DNA of 64,000 nucleotides from Nocardia jinanensis. GTDB lineage: Bacteria; Actinomycetota; Actinomycetes; Mycobacteriales; Mycobacteriaceae. The notes beneath the pieces were generated by a model. The model was not told the origin of the DNA. It saw only the letters and a list, made by a program, of their open reading frames with translations, and did no database searches. The stretch is taken from positions 434,001-498,000 of the forward strand of contig NZ_BMMH01000001.1 in NCBI RefSeq assembly GCF_014645735.1, given 5' to 3'. Both the position numbers and the translations under genes were made by a program. Numbering within the stretch: position 1 is the stretch's first letter; every line of letters starts with the position of its first letter. This document shows positions 8,002 through 16,776 of the stretch, piece by piece.

Positions 8002-8469
8002 TCAGGGCTCGAGGTCGACCACACCCTTACCGGTCGCGATATCGAGCGGTACCGAGACCTGGTCGTGCGCGATCAACCAGGCGCCGTCGATCTTCCGCAT
8101 GCCGTACGTGACCCGGACCCACATACCGCTCGCCACCACTCCGTTCTTCAGAGTGCCGCGGAGACGAGCGAACGCGTGCCCGAACGCCACGTCATCACCC
8201 ACAGTGAAGGCCGGGTCGCGAACCTCGTAGATCACGCTCGCGAAGACGAGGAACACTTTCGCCCAGTTCTCGAGTTTCGCCGCTATCCCGACATGCTGGA
8301 GTGGCGGCTCGACATCGAAGGACACGACGTCGGTCGTGTACAGCTGCCGCAGCGCCTCGAGATCCTTGGCTCGGAGTCCTTCGACCACCCTGTCGATCTG
8401 CCGGCGGAGCTCGATCTCGTCCGCCGCGAGGCGATCAGTGCGTGACCGAGAGTCGTTCGGAGTCGTCAC
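8002..8469 (-). CDS. SnoaL-like / SgcJ-EcaC family protein (NTF2 fold)
   Basis: A 155-aa protein of the NTF2-like superfamily. Helices about 18-45 (ELRRQIDRVVEGLRAKDLEALRQLY) and the following strand LYTTDVVSFDVEPPLQHVG are typical of the SgcJ/EcaC group, often annotated as oxidoreductase accessory or ketosteroid-isomerase-like proteins without known reaction. I chose the GTG at 8469 because GGAAGGA precedes it by 8 nt; this start lies 35 bp inside the end of the flavin reductase gene, so translation is probably coupled. An ECF41 sigma factor lies divergently upstream, and its C-terminal domain has the same fold. Confidence 0.78.
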   Translation of the reverse strand: MTTPNDSRSRTDRLAADEIELRRQIDRVVEGLRAKDLEALRQLYTTDVVSFDVEPPLQHVGIAAKLENWAKVFLVFASVIYEVRDPAFTVGDDVAFGHAFARLRGTLKNGVVASGMWVRVTYGMRKIDGAWLIAHDQVSVPLDIATGKGVVDLEP

Positions 8470-9067
8470 GTTCGGTTCCTTCCGAGTCGATATCCGGGGT
8501 ATCAATGGCGGGCCGGCGCAGCGGCGCCAGGGCGGTGCTCCATGCGACGACCTGATCCAGCAGCGTGTTCAGGGCGGTGGCATGGTGGTCGCGCGGTGTG
8601 AAGGTGGTGCGGTTCTCGAAATCGGTGAGCACCGAGATCGCGACCTGATAGCTCACATCGGCCATACCCAGCGTGCTGCACACCGTCCGTAGCTGCATCA
8701 CCGCTCGGGCGCCACCGCCCGCGCCGTAGGAGACGAACCCGACCGCCTTGTCGGTCCACTCCGCGAACAGGTGGTCGAGGGCGTTCTTCAGCACGCCGGG
8801 TGCGCCGCCGTTGTACTCAGGGGTCACCACCACGAAACCGTCGAACGGGGCGATCCGCTCTGCCCAAGCGCGGGTATGCGCATGAACCGACGGGCCGAAC
8901 ATCGGCGGCACCGGCTCGTCCAGATGAGGTAGTGGGTGGTCGCGCAGATCGATCAGTGCGAACTCGGCATCCGCCCGCTGCGCTGCCGAGTCCAGAACCC
9001 ACCGGGCGACCTGCGGGCCGTTGCGGTTGGGCCGGGTACTGCCGAGGATGATGCCGATTCTGATCAT
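8435..9067 (-). CDS. NADPH-dependent FMN reductase family protein
   Basis: A 210-aa flavodoxin-fold enzyme that would reduce FMN or a quinone/azo substrate with NAD(P)H. The N-terminus IGIILGSTRPNRNGPQVARW is the phosphate-binding loop, and TPEYNGGAPGVLKNALDHL is the conserved flavin-binding PEYN motif of this family. The extra C-terminal tail of about 30 acidic residues is unusual. The ATG at 9067 follows AGGAG at a slightly long spacing; the longer frame to 9190 is not supported. It heads a two-gene operon with the SnoaL-like gene and is divergent from the ECF sigma factor at 9250, its likely regulator. Confidence 0.88.
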   Translation of the reverse strand: MIRIGIILGSTRPNRNGPQVARWVLDSAAQRADAEFALIDLRDHPLPHLDEPVPPMFGPSVHAHTRAWAERIAPFDGFVVVTPEYNGGAPGVLKNALDHLFAEWTDKAVGFVSYGAGGGARAVMQLRTVCSTLGMADVSYQVAISVLTDFENRTTFTPRDHHATALNTLLDQVVAWSTALAPLRRPAIDTPDIDSEGTERDDSERLSVTH

Positions 9068-9107
9068 TTTCCGGACTCCTGCTTTGCTGAATGCGTCACG
9101 AGCTTTC

Positions 9108-9134
9108 GACGACACAGCCCTCCGGAATGTCAGG
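9108..9134 (-). promoter_or_regulatory. Candidate ECF41-type promoter of the flavin reductase operon
   Basis: On the minus strand CCTGACA (9128-9134) and CGTC (9108-9111) are exactly 16 bp apart, 41 bp before the ATG. From memory the ECF41 consensus is TGTCACA, 16 bp, CGTC. The -10 box is exact; the -35 box matches at four of seven positions. Confidence 0.45.
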
Positions 9135-9184
9135 CCGCCGCGCCCGTCGCCCGACCACCACCCCTCATCGAGACGCTTCGCGTC

Positions 9185-9211
9185 GCTCACATTTCGGGAC
9201 GCTGATTCGTC
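9185..9211 (+). promoter_or_regulatory. Candidate ECF41-type autoregulatory promoter of the sigma factor gene
   Basis: GCTCACA (9185-9191) and CGTC (9208-9211) are 16 bp apart, 38 bp before the ATG of the sigma factor. It follows the remembered ECF41 pattern closely (TCACA and CGTC exact) and mirrors the divergent site at 9108-9134. Confidence 0.55.
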
Positions 9212-9249
9212 GATTCCGGTAAGGGACGAACCGAACGAAGGAGCCGGCC

Positions 9250-10140
9250 ATGACCGACCCGCAACTGCCCGCGGTGATCAGCGAACGCCGCCGGCTGATC
9301 AACCTCGCCTACCGGATGCTCGGCTCCCTGGCCGAGGCCGAGGATGTAGTGCAGGAGACCTACGCGCGGTGGTACGCACTCTCCGAGCGGCAGCGGCAGG
9401 AGGTAGCGGCGCCCGGCGCGTGGTTGACCACGGTCGCCAGCCGGATCTGCCTCGATCTGCTCGGCTCGGCGCGCGCCAGACGGGAGCACTACGTGGGCAA
9501 ATGGATTCCGGAGCCGATACCCGGCCGGTCCGAATGGCTCGACGGCCCCGCCCCCGTCGATCCCGCCGACCGGGTCACCCTCGACGAGTCGATCAGTATG
9601 GCTTTTCTCGTCGTGCTGGATTCCATGACGCCGGCCGAGCGGGTGGCGTTCGTCCTGCACGACGTCTTCCGCTACTCCTTCGCCGAGATCGCCGATATCG
9701 TCGGGCGCACCCCCGCCGCCTGCCGCCAGCTCGCCTCCAGCGCCCGCCGCCGCGTCGACACCTCACACGGCCCGTCGAGTACCGAACGCGCCGAGGTGGT
9801 CCGGGATTTCAAACGAGCCTGGGAGAGCAAGGATATCGAGGCCCTGATCGGCCTGCTCGATCCGCGGGCGACCGCGACGGCCGACAGCGGCGGTCTGGCA
9901 CCGGCCTTCCGCGACCCCATCGACGGCGGCGAGCGGATCGCCCGCGCCTGGATCGAAATCGCCGCCCGCGGCCCCGCGGTCACCCTCCAGGAGCGCACGG
10001 TGAACGGCCAGCCCGGCCTGGTGGCACAGCTCGACGACACCATCGTCTCGGTCTACGCCTTCGATATCGCCGCCGGCCGGATCACCCGCATCTGGGCGAT
10101 CCGGAATCCGGAAAAACTACGGCCCTGGACGGCCGGCTGA
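9250..10140 (+). CDS. ECF41-type RNA polymerase sigma factor with SnoaL-like C-terminal domain (SigJ-like)
   Basis: A 296-aa extracytoplasmic-function sigma factor. Region 2 spans about residues 10-75 (LINLAYRMLGSLAEAEDVVQ, the sigma2 signature), then the YVGKWIPEPIP linker typical of SigJ/ECF41, then region 4 (SMTPAERVAFVLHDVFRYSFAEIADIVG, about 120-160). Residues about 180-290 form an NTF2/SnoaL-like domain ending in NPEKLRPW, close to the NPDKL motif that in ECF41 proteins controls activity in place of an anti-sigma factor; ADSGGLAPAF may stand for the DGGGK motif. No anti-sigma gene is adjacent, as expected. Likely targets are itself and the divergent reductase operon. AAGGAGCC precedes the ATG. 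Confidence 0.9.
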   Translation: MTDPQLPAVISERRRLINLAYRMLGSLAEAEDVVQETYARWYALSERQRQEVAAPGAWLTTVASRICLDLLGSARARREHYVGKWIPEPIPGRSEWLDGPAPVDPADRVTLDESISMAFLVVLDSMTPAERVAFVLHDVFRYSFAEIADIVGRTPAACRQLASSARRRVDTSHGPSSTERAEVVRDFKRAWESKDIEALIGLLDPRATATADSGGLAPAFRDPIDGGERIARAWIEIAARGPAVTLQERTVNGQPGLVAQLDDTIVSVYAFDIAAGRITRIWAIRNPEKLRPWTAG

Positions 10141-10639
10141 ACCGAACAGCGAATCCGCGGCCGTTCGGCAGGTACACAGCAGCGTCGCCCGAATCGGATA
10201 TACAGGGCTACCCTTTGCCTGAGTCAGGATCCTGATGGGTTGTCCATCGACTGGTGCCGCGCGCCTTCGCCTCCTTCGCCACGACCGGAGAACCGGGCCG
10301 GCCACGGTTCGCCGGCGCCGCGCGGATATACCGGATCTGGAGCACACCACCCGCGCTGGGCCGGGATGCATTGTCGACATCCTGCACCATCTGGCGGCGC
10401 GAAAACGCTTCACGTTCGCTGTCGGCGCACAGACCAGCCCAGCCCGTAGTAGGGCTCGCAGGTCGCTCCGAACAGCATCACCGGGCATGTGCGGTGATAC
10501 GAGGCGAAAGCCGAGCAGACGCCGTAACGCACTCCCCATCCCCCTTCTACGTTATACACGATTCGCGGCCCTCATGAGGCTCCGGATTGTGGTCCATAAT
10601 CGCCCCGGTACGCAGGAAACCACAGGTGAGGAGCAGTGA
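10141..10639. other. Gene-free region upstream of rph with palindromic sites
   Basis: About 500 bp with no convincing gene. Near the rph start there are two inverted repeats: CCTCATGAGG at 10570-10579 (perfect) and a 17-bp imperfect palindrome at 10585-10601 (outer arms GATT/AATC, inner TGG/CCA). They lie 39-70 bp before the rph ATG, where a regulator of inducible resistance would bind. I could not match them with confidence to the rifamycin-associated element known upstream of such genes. Confidence 0.4.
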
Positions 10640-13261
10640 ATGGGTTACGTGCTGGGCTTCCAGGAGATCGACCGCACACAGGTCGCGGTCGTCGGCGGCA
10701 AGGGCGCGAACCTCGGGGAACTGTCGCGGATCGAGGGTATCCGGGTGCCGGACGGTTTCTGCGTGACGACCGCGGCATTCCGGCAGGTCGTGGCCGACAC
10801 TCCGGCGATCGACGAGCTGCTCGAGCGGTTGTCGCACCTCGAGCCGGACGACCGGGACCCGATTCGCGCACTGAGCGCGGAGATACGGCAGGCGATCGAA
10901 GGATCGGCCGTCCACGGTGATGTGGCGGCGGAGATCGCCGGCTCGGTCGCCGAGCTCGGTGCGCACGACGCGTACGCCGTCCGATCCAGCGCGACGGCCG
11001 AGGATCTGCCGAATGCGTCCTTCGCCGGTCAGCAGGACACCTATCTGAACGTCGTGGGACCGGAGGCGGTGCTTCGGCACATCAGCCGGTGCTGGGGTTC
11101 GCTGTTCACCGAACGAGCCGTCACCTACCGGCTGCGCAACGGCTTCGAACACCGGAAGGTGCAGATGGCGGTGGTCGTGCAGCGGATGGTGTTTCCGGAG
11201 GCGGCCGGGATCCTCGTCACCGCGGACCCTGTCACGTCCAACCGGAGGGTTGTGTCCGTGGACGCCGGTTTCGGTCTCGGTGAGGCCCTGGTTTCCGGGC
11301 TGGTGAACGCGGATGTCTACCAGGTGCGCGACGGCGAGATCACCGAGCGGACCGTTGCCACCAAACGGGTCGCCGTGGCGCCCGCACCGGCCGGCGGCAC
11401 CCACCTTCAGGAGATCGAGGACGAGCGGCAGAACCAGCAGGTCCTGACCGATGCGCAGATCGTGGACCTCGCGCAACTGGGCCGCGGCATCGAGGCGCAT
11501 TTCGGCAGCCCGCAGGACATCGAATGGTGCCTGGTCGACGACGAGTTCCGCATCGTGCAGAGCCGGCCGATCACCACGCTGTTCCCGATTCCCGAGGCCG
11601 CCGACGACGCGAACCGCGTCTACGTCTCCGTTGGTCACCAGCAGATGATGACCGACCCCATGAAGCCGCTGGGGATCTCGATGTGGCAGCTGACCAGCCG
11701 GGCGCCCATGCGGCACGCGGGCGGCCGGCTGTTCGTCGATGTCACCGAACGTCTGTCGTCGCCGGCGACCCGTCAGGGCGTGATCGACGCGCTCGGCAAA
11801 TCCGATCCGCTCATCGGTGACGCGTTGCGGACCGTCGTCGAACGGGACGACTTCGTCCGGACGGCCCCGGAAGCGGCGCCCGCCGCCGCGCCGACCGGTG
11901 GCACCCCCGACCCGATCGAGACCGATCCGGCGATCGTCGCCGAGCTCATCGCGGACAACCGGGCCTCCGTCGAAGCCCTGATACGCGATATCGGGACCAG
12001 GTCCGGACCGGAACTGCTCGACTTCATCCGGGCCGATATCGGAGAGATGCAGCGACTTCTGTTCGACCCGCGCAGCCACCAGGCGATCGTGGCGGGTATG
12101 GACGCTACCTTCTGGCTCAACGACCACCTCGGGGAATGGCTGGGTGAGGAGAAGAACGCGGCCGATACGCTCGCGCAATCGGTGCCGCACAATGTCACCT
12201 CGGAGATGGGCCTGGCGCTGCTGGACGTCGCCGATGTGATCCGTCCGCACCCGGAAGTGGTGGCCTTTCTGCGGCGCGTCGAGGACGTGGGCCGCGAAGA
12301 CAGGAGCTTCCTGGACGAGTTGGTGGATGTGCCGGGCGGCCGCGAGGCACGGGCGGCCATCGCGGCCTATCTCGACGAGTACGGTATGCGCTGCGCCGGC
12401 GAGATCGACCTCACGCGGCCGCGCTGGAGCGAACGCCCCGCCGCACTGGTGCCGACGATCCTGGGGAATATCAAGAGCTTCGAACCGGGCGCGGCCGAGC
12501 GACGCTTCGAGGACGGCCGACGCGAAGCGCGGCAGAAAGAAGAGGAGCTGCTGAAGCGTTTGCGCACCCTGCCGGACGGGGAACGGAAAGCCGAAGAGAC
12601 CGCGCGCGTGATCGACCGCCTCCGTACCTTCTCGGGATACCGGGAGTATCCGAAGTACGGCATGGTCAGCCGCTACTTCGTCTACAAACAAGCCCTCTTG
12701 CGCGAGGCCGGGCGTCTCGTGGAGGTCCGGGCACTGCGCCGGCGAGAAGACATCTTCTACCTGACCTTCGACGAGTTGCACGAGCTCGTGCGCACACGGC
12801 AACCGCGTGACCAGCTCGTTCGCGAGAGGAGGGACGCTTTCCGTTCGTATCGTGGGCTCACACCGCCCCGGGTGCTCACCTCGGACGGCGAGACCCTCGC
12901 CGGAGCGTATCGGCGCGCGGATCTGCCGCCCGGAGCGCTGGCCGGAATGGCGGTATCCGCCGGGACCGTCGAAGGGCGGGCCCGAGTCGTCTCGGATATG
13001 GCGCAGGCCGACCTCGAACCGGGCGACATCCTGGTCACCGCCTACACCGATCCGAGCTGGACCCCCTTGTTCGTCGCGATCGAAGGTCTGGTGACGGAGG
13101 TGGGCGGACTGATGACCCACGGGGCGGTGATCGCGCGGGAGTACGGCCTGCCCGCCGTGGTGGGCGTGGAGCATGCCACCCGGTTGATCCGCGACGGGCA
13201 GCGGATCCGGGTGCACGGAACGGACGGGTACGTCGAGATCCTGTCGCAGCGGGCCGAGTGA
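10640..13261 (+). CDS. rph: Rifamycin-inactivating phosphotransferase
   Basis: An 873-aa enzyme of the PEP-synthase/dikinase type that transfers the beta phosphate of ATP to the C21 hydroxyl of rifamycins, giving antibiotic resistance in the cytoplasm. Domains in order: an N-terminal ATP-grasp domain (GGKGANLGELSRI near residue 20; RSSATAEDLPNASFAGQQDTY near 115), a rifamycin-binding helical domain (about 325-770), and a C-terminal swivelling His domain with GGLMTHGAVIAREYGLPAVVG, whose His carries the phosphate. The length matches the family (about 865-870). GAGGAG lies just before the ATG. The gene is single. Related enzymes are widespread in Nocardia and other soil actinobacteria. Confidence 0.95.
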   Translation: MGYVLGFQEIDRTQVAVVGGKGANLGELSRIEGIRVPDGFCVTTAAFRQVVADTPAIDELLERLSHLEPDDRDPIRALSAEIRQAIEGSAVHGDVAAEIAGSVAELGAHDAYAVRSSATAEDLPNASFAGQQDTYLNVVGPEAVLRHISRCWGSLFTERAVTYRLRNGFEHRKVQMAVVVQRMVFPEAAGILVTADPVTSNRRVVSVDAGFGLGEALVSGLVNADVYQVRDGEITERTVATKRVAVAPAPAGGTHLQEIEDERQNQQVLTDAQIVDLAQLGRGIEAHFGSPQDIEWCLVDDEFRIVQSRPITTLFPIPEAADDANRVYVSVGHQQMMTDPMKPLGISMWQLTSRAPMRHAGGRLFVDVTERLSSPATRQGVIDALGKSDPLIGDALRTVVERDDFVRTAPEAAPAAAPTGGTPDPIETDPAIVAELIADNRASVEALIRDIGTRSGPELLDFIRADIGEMQRLLFDPRSHQAIVAGMDATFWLNDHLGEWLGEEKNAADTLAQSVPHNVTSEMGLALLDVADVIRPHPEVVAFLRRVEDVGREDRSFLDELVDVPGGREARAAIAAYLDEYGMRCAGEIDLTRPRWSERPAALVPTILGNIKSFEPGAAERRFEDGRREARQKEEELLKRLRTLPDGERKAEETARVIDRLRTFSGYREYPKYGMVSRYFVYKQALLREAGRLVEVRALRRREDIFYLTFDELHELVRTRQPRDQLVRERRDAFRSYRGLTPPRVLTSDGETLAGAYRRADLPPGALAGMAVSAGTVEGRARVVSDMAQADLEPGDILVTAYTDPSWTPLFVAIEGLVTEVGGLMTHGAVIAREYGLPAVVGVEHATRLIRDGQRIRVHGTDGYVEILSQRAE

Positions 13262-13343
13262 GCGCCGGGACGGTACGGGCTTACGAAGCATTCGACAGGC
13301 CGTAAGCGCCGGACTCCGAAGTCGATCTCACGCAGACGGATTC

Positions 13344-13391
13344 ACTCGGTCGTCGCGACCTTCCCGAGGGGAGGGCTCGCGACGACCGAGT
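13344..13391. terminator. Bidirectional terminator between rph and fumarase
   Basis: ACTCGGTCGTCGCGA at 13344-13358 pairs perfectly with 13377-13391. The 18-nt loop contains its own short CCTTCCC/GGGAGG pairing. It lies between the convergent ends of rph and the fumarase gene and may serve both. Confidence 0.7.
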
Positions 13392-13434
13392 CGCTTTCCG
13401 GGGACGCAACGAGATTCGGGCCGCGCCGGGAGGC

Positions 13435-15111
13435 TCAGACCCGTTCTTTGGACCGAGTGCGTACCCGCAGCGCGATCGGCTTCTGGGTTTCGGCGAAGAA
13501 ATCGTTGCCCTTGTCGTCCACCACGATGAACGCCGGGAAATCTTCGACCTCGATCTTCCAGACCGCCTCCATACCCAGTTCCGGGTATTCGAGGACCTCG
13601 ACCGATTTGATGCAGTCCAGCGCGAGCCGGGCGGCGGGACCGCCGATGGAGCCGAGGTAGAAACCTCCGTGCTCTTTGCACGCCTTGGTGACCTGGGCGG
13701 AGCGGTTGCCCTTGGCAAGCATCACGAACGAGCCACCGGCCGCCTGGAACTGGTCGACATAGGAGTCCATGCGACCGGCGGTGGTGGGGCCGAACGAGCC
13801 CGAGGCGTAGCCGTCGGGGGTTTTGGCGGGTCCGGCGTAGTAGACGGCCATATCGCGCAGGTACTGCGGCATCTCCTCGCCCGCGTCCAGGCGTTCCTTG
13901 ATCTTGGCGTGCGCGATATCGCGGGCCACCACCAGCGAGCCCGACAGCGAGAGCCGGGTCTTCACCGGGTACTTCGACAGTTCGGCGCGGATCTCGTCCA
14001 TCGGCCGGTTCAGGTCGACCTTCACCACCTCGCCACCGAGAATCGTGTCGGTCTGCTCGGGCAGATATTGCGCGGGTTCGCGCTCGAGCTGCTCCAGGAA
14101 CACACCCTCGGGGGTGATCTTCGCCTGTGCCTGCCGGTCGGCGGAGCAGGAGACCGCGAGCGCCACCGGGCAACTGGCACCGTGCCGGGGCAGCCGCACC
14201 ACGCGGACATCGTGGCAGAAGTACTTTCCGCCGAACTGGGCGCCGATCCCGAAGGACTGGGTCAGCTTGAAGACTTCCTGTTCGAGTTCGAGGTCACGAA
14301 AGGCGTGCCCGGTCATCGAACCCTCGGTGGGCAGATTGTCCAGGTAGTGCGCGGATGCGTATTTGGCGGTCTTGAGCGCGAACTCGGCGCTGGTGCCACC
14401 GATCACCACCGCGAGGTGGTACGGCGGGCAGGCCGCGGTACCCAGCGAGCGGATCTTCTCGTCCAGGAACTCGAGCATCCGGGTGGGATTCAGGATCGCC
14501 TTGGTCTCCTGGTACAGGAACGATTTGTTGGCCGAACCTCCGCCCTTGGCCATGTACAGGAACTTATAGGACGGTTTCGCGGGATCGCCGGGCGCGGAGT
14601 ACAGCTCGACCTGGGCGGGCAGATTGGACCCGGTGTTCTTCTCGTCCCACATGGTGATCGGCGCGAGCTGCGAATAACGCAGGTTCAGTTTCGTATAGGC
14701 GTCGAAAACGCCACGGCTGATCCATTCGGCGTCGTCGACACCGGTGAGCACGCCCTCGGATTTCTTACCCATGACGATGGCGGTACCGGTGTCCTGACAC
14801 ATGGGCAGGATGCCGCCGGCGGAGATATTGACGTTCTTCAGCAGATCCAGCGCGACGAAACGGTCGTTACCGCTGGCCTCGGGATCGTCGATGATCCGCC
14901 GCAGCTGAGCCAGATGCGCGGGCCGCAGATAGTGGCTGATGTCGTGCATCGCCTCGGCGGTCAGCATCCGCAGGACCTCCGGGTCGACCTGGAGGAAGGT
15001 CCGGCCGCCGGATTCGAAGGTGCTGACACCCTCGGTGGTGAGCAGCCGGTACGGGGTGTCGTCCGCGCCGATCGGGAGCAGGTCTGAATAGCGGAACTCG
15101 GGCGCGGTCAC
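13435..15111 (-). CDS. fum: Class I (iron-sulfur) fumarate hydratase
   Basis: A 558-aa [4Fe-4S] enzyme interconverting fumarate and malate in the TCA cycle, unrelated to the cluster-free class II FumC. The N-terminal half contains the three cluster cysteines in their usual contexts: [16 protein letters not shown] and HGASCPVA (the last followed by SCSADR). The C-terminal beta domain has [14 protein letters not shown] chose the GTG at 15111 because AAAGGAG sits 8 nt upstream; an ATG at 15150 lacks a ribosome site. The gene is single. An IdeR/DtxR-like iron box lies about 113 bp upstream, suggesting that this oxygen- and iron-sensitive enzyme is tied to iron status. Confidence 0.93.
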   Translation of the reverse strand: MTAPEFRYSDLLPIGADDTPYRLLTTEGVSTFESGGRTFLQVDPEVLRMLTAEAMHDISHYLRPAHLAQLRRIIDDPEASGNDRFVALDLLKNVNISAGGILPMCQDTGTAIVMGKKSEGVLTGVDDAEWISRGVFDAYTKLNLRYSQLAPITMWDEKNTGSNLPAQVELYSAPGDPAKPSYKFLYMAKGGGSANKSFLYQETKAILNPTRMLEFLDEKIRSLGTAACPPYHLAVVIGGTSAEFALKTAKYASAHYLDNLPTEGSMTGHAFRDLELEQEVFKLTQSFGIGAQFGGKYFCHDVRVVRLPRHGASCPVALAVSCSADRQAQAKITPEGVFLEQLEREPAQYLPEQTDTILGGEVVKVDLNRPMDEIRAELSKYPVKTRLSLSGSLVVARDIAHAKIKERLDAGEEMPQYLRDMAVYYAGPAKTPDGYASGSFGPTTAGRMDSYVDQFQAAGGSFVMLAKGNRSAQVTKACKEHGGFYLGSIGGPAARLALDCIKSVEVLEYPELGMEAVWKIEVEDFPAFIVVDDKGNDFFAETQKPIALRVRTRSKERV

Positions 15112-15223
15112 CGATCGCACTCCTTTGGAAGTGGGCTGCTGGTCTAACATGGCGCAGCCGCGGAGAACGGCCACTGCGCCGGGGTCGAGCACAGCGAGCC
15201 TAACGGCAGACCCCCACACCACC

Positions 15224-15242
15224 TGGAGTTAGGCAAACCTAA
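15224..15242. promoter_or_regulatory. IdeR/DtxR-like iron box upstream of fum
   Basis: The 19 bp matches TTAGGTTAGGCTAACCTAA, the mycobacterial IdeR consensus as I remember it, at 15 positions, with a perfect right half (AACCTAA) and TTAGG core. It lies between the imine-reductase-like gene and fum, upstream of fum only. Binding is not demonstrated. Confidence 0.5.
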
Positions 15243-15351
15243 ATCGTAACCCACGAGGCCCGCTGATCGGCGGCTTACCGGCCCCGGCGCCGCATGAACC
15301 ATCGCCCACAAGCACCGCATCCGTATCCGGCCACCACGGTCGGGGCCGATG

Positions 15352-16236
15352 TCAGGCCGTACCACCTCGAAGCAGCTGGAAAGTCGATACCGGCTCATCT
15401 GCCCGCTCGCTCTCGGACAGGGCGTGCAGCCAGTGATCCTGAACCGCGCGCGCCAGGCCTGTACCCACTCCGACGGCCGCGGCGGTCTCGACCACATGCC
15501 CGGCACCGGCCGCCATCATCCGCAGATGTCCGATATCGCGCCACCCGCCGGTATCGGCGGCCATGGCGGCGACCGCGGCGTACAACTCCGTCATATCGCC
15601 CATCGACCGTTGCGCGTAGGGCAGGAACCGCTCGATCGGTTCACCCGAACGCTCGATCATGGCCAGCGCTTGTTCGAACGCGAGCAGTCCGGACAGGAAG
15701 ATCGTGAGAACTGCCTGGTAATACAGTTGCGCGAGCCCGACATCCACACCCAGGTATTCAGGCCGGCCTAGGGGGCGGAGTGCCTCGGTGCAGGCGTCGA
15801 ATACCTCGCGTTCGCCGCTGTAGAAGATGAAGGAGTCCGCGCCTCCGACGCCCGCGCCATCGGCCATCACTCCACCGGCGAGGAACCGGCCCCCTCGTGC
15901 ACGGACCCACCGCGCTGCCGCACGTGTCTCCTCCGGCGAATCCGACGAGAGGTTGACTATCGTCTTCCCCGGCAGATGATCGACGGCAGGCTCGAGGACG
16001 TCATACATCGCGGCGTAGTCGGTCAGGCTGACCAGGATCACTTCGCCGGCGTCGAGAGCCTCTGCGACCGTATCCGCACGGGCCGCGCCGAATTCCCTCA
16101 TGGCGTGCGCTTTCTCCGGACTGCGGTTCCACACGGTGACCACGGCCCCCGAAGCACGCAACGTCGCGACCATCGCCCGTCCCATCGGACCGAGCCCGAT
16201 AACGGTCACCGAACCGGCTGCTCGGCACATGCTCAT
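15352..16236 (-). CDS. NAD(P)-dependent oxidoreductase, imine reductase / reductive aminase-like
   Basis: A 294-aa member of the beta-hydroxyacid dehydrogenase / 6-phosphogluconate dehydrogenase superfamily. The N-terminal Rossmann domain (about 8-165) starts VTVIGLGPMGRAM and has VVTVWNRSPEKA, whose Arg and Ser suggest NADPH. The C-terminal all-helical domain (about 175-290) is like that of imine reductases, which form interlocked dimers; the NLSSDSPEETR segment is typical. The physiological substrate is unknown. AAGGA precedes the ATG at 16236, which overlaps by 4 nt (ATGA) the stop of a degenerate paralogue, so this gene was the second of an operon. Confidence 0.82.
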   Translation of the reverse strand: MSMCRAAGSVTVIGLGPMGRAMVATLRASGAVVTVWNRSPEKAHAMREFGAARADTVAEALDAGEVILVSLTDYAAMYDVLEPAVDHLPGKTIVNLSSDSPEETRAAARWVRARGGRFLAGGVMADGAGVGGADSFIFYSGEREVFDACTEALRPLGRPEYLGVDVGLAQLYYQAVLTIFLSGLLAFEQALAMIERSGEPIERFLPYAQRSMGDMTELYAAVAAMAADTGGWRDIGHLRMMAAGAGHVVETAAAVGVGTGLARAVQDHWLHALSESERADEPVSTFQLLRGGTA

Positions 16237-16413
16237 GCTTCCTTACGGGGTTCGAGGTCGGCAGCGGCCCGGGCGGTCGGAGCTATGAGCTCGATCAGCG
16301 CGGTGATGCTCTGCTCGCCTCGACCTCGGGCCACCGCCCGGCGCAACAGCTCGTGCATCGGAGCGTGCCACGACATATCGACATCGACCCGGTGCCGAGC
16401 ACGGTCACCGGAA
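16233..16413 (-). pseudogene. Imine-reductase-like gene with a large internal deletion
   Basis: On the minus strand, one frame (16379-16408) reads VTVLGTGSMS, the Rossmann start of this family. Immediately downstream, in another frame, comes MSWHAPMHELLRRAVARGRG and a final SITALIELI, the C-terminal helices of the same family. The roughly 250 residues between are missing, so an internal deletion with frameshift is the simplest reading. The stop overlaps the start of the intact oxidoreductase gene by ATGA. The remnant may still act as its leader, since the open frame extends upstream to 16670. Confidence 0.55.
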
Positions 16414-16504
16414 TCGGCCGATGAGCCTCCCGTACGCGCTGTTCGAGGTGGTTCTGCGGTCCTGTTCACAGAGATCGAGTGTCGGTGCGGCCGGTGAGGC
16501 CGAC

Positions 16505-16545
16505 AAGTACACACTTTCCAGTGCGATACCTCACCTGCAAGTAAG
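16505..16545 (-). promoter_or_regulatory. Probable promoter/operator of the imine-reductase pair
   Basis: An AT-richer patch upstream of the pseudogene contains the inverted repeat CACT-TTCC-AGTG (16512-16523) and, beside it, CTTACTTGCAGGTGAG on the minus strand, a pattern like sites bound by HxlR-type regulators. No regulator gene is adjacent. Otherwise 16546-16776 shows no gene; a GGCCGGC-type inverted repeat at 16682-16712 may end mftD transcription. Confidence 0.3.
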
Positions 16546-16776
16546 CGAGCTGCTCGCGAGCCCCACGGGTGTGGGTGGATGACCGGTATCACAGGTCGTC
16601 CCGCTCCCGATCCGATCCGCACAGCGGCGTAGAGGTGTCGCGGAGAACGGAGTGACCGGCCCTGGGCCACCGCGGTGACGCGGCCGGCTCTCCCGAGGCG
16701 AGACGGCCGGCCACGTGGTGACCGCGGAACGAACCGGACAACTACGCCGGGCGTGTCATACCGCTTCGGCAGTCGA

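Noticed and set aside
10547..13291. A 914-codon open frame on the minus strand opposite rph
   Set aside because: It is an antisense shadow made open by GC-rich codon bias; its translation is low-complexity Arg/Gly/Asp/His without domains, while the plus strand encodes a complete phosphotransferase.
13669..15087. A 472-codon plus-strand frame opposite fumarase
   Set aside because: It is a shadow of the fumarase gene; no ribosome site and no recognisable motif.
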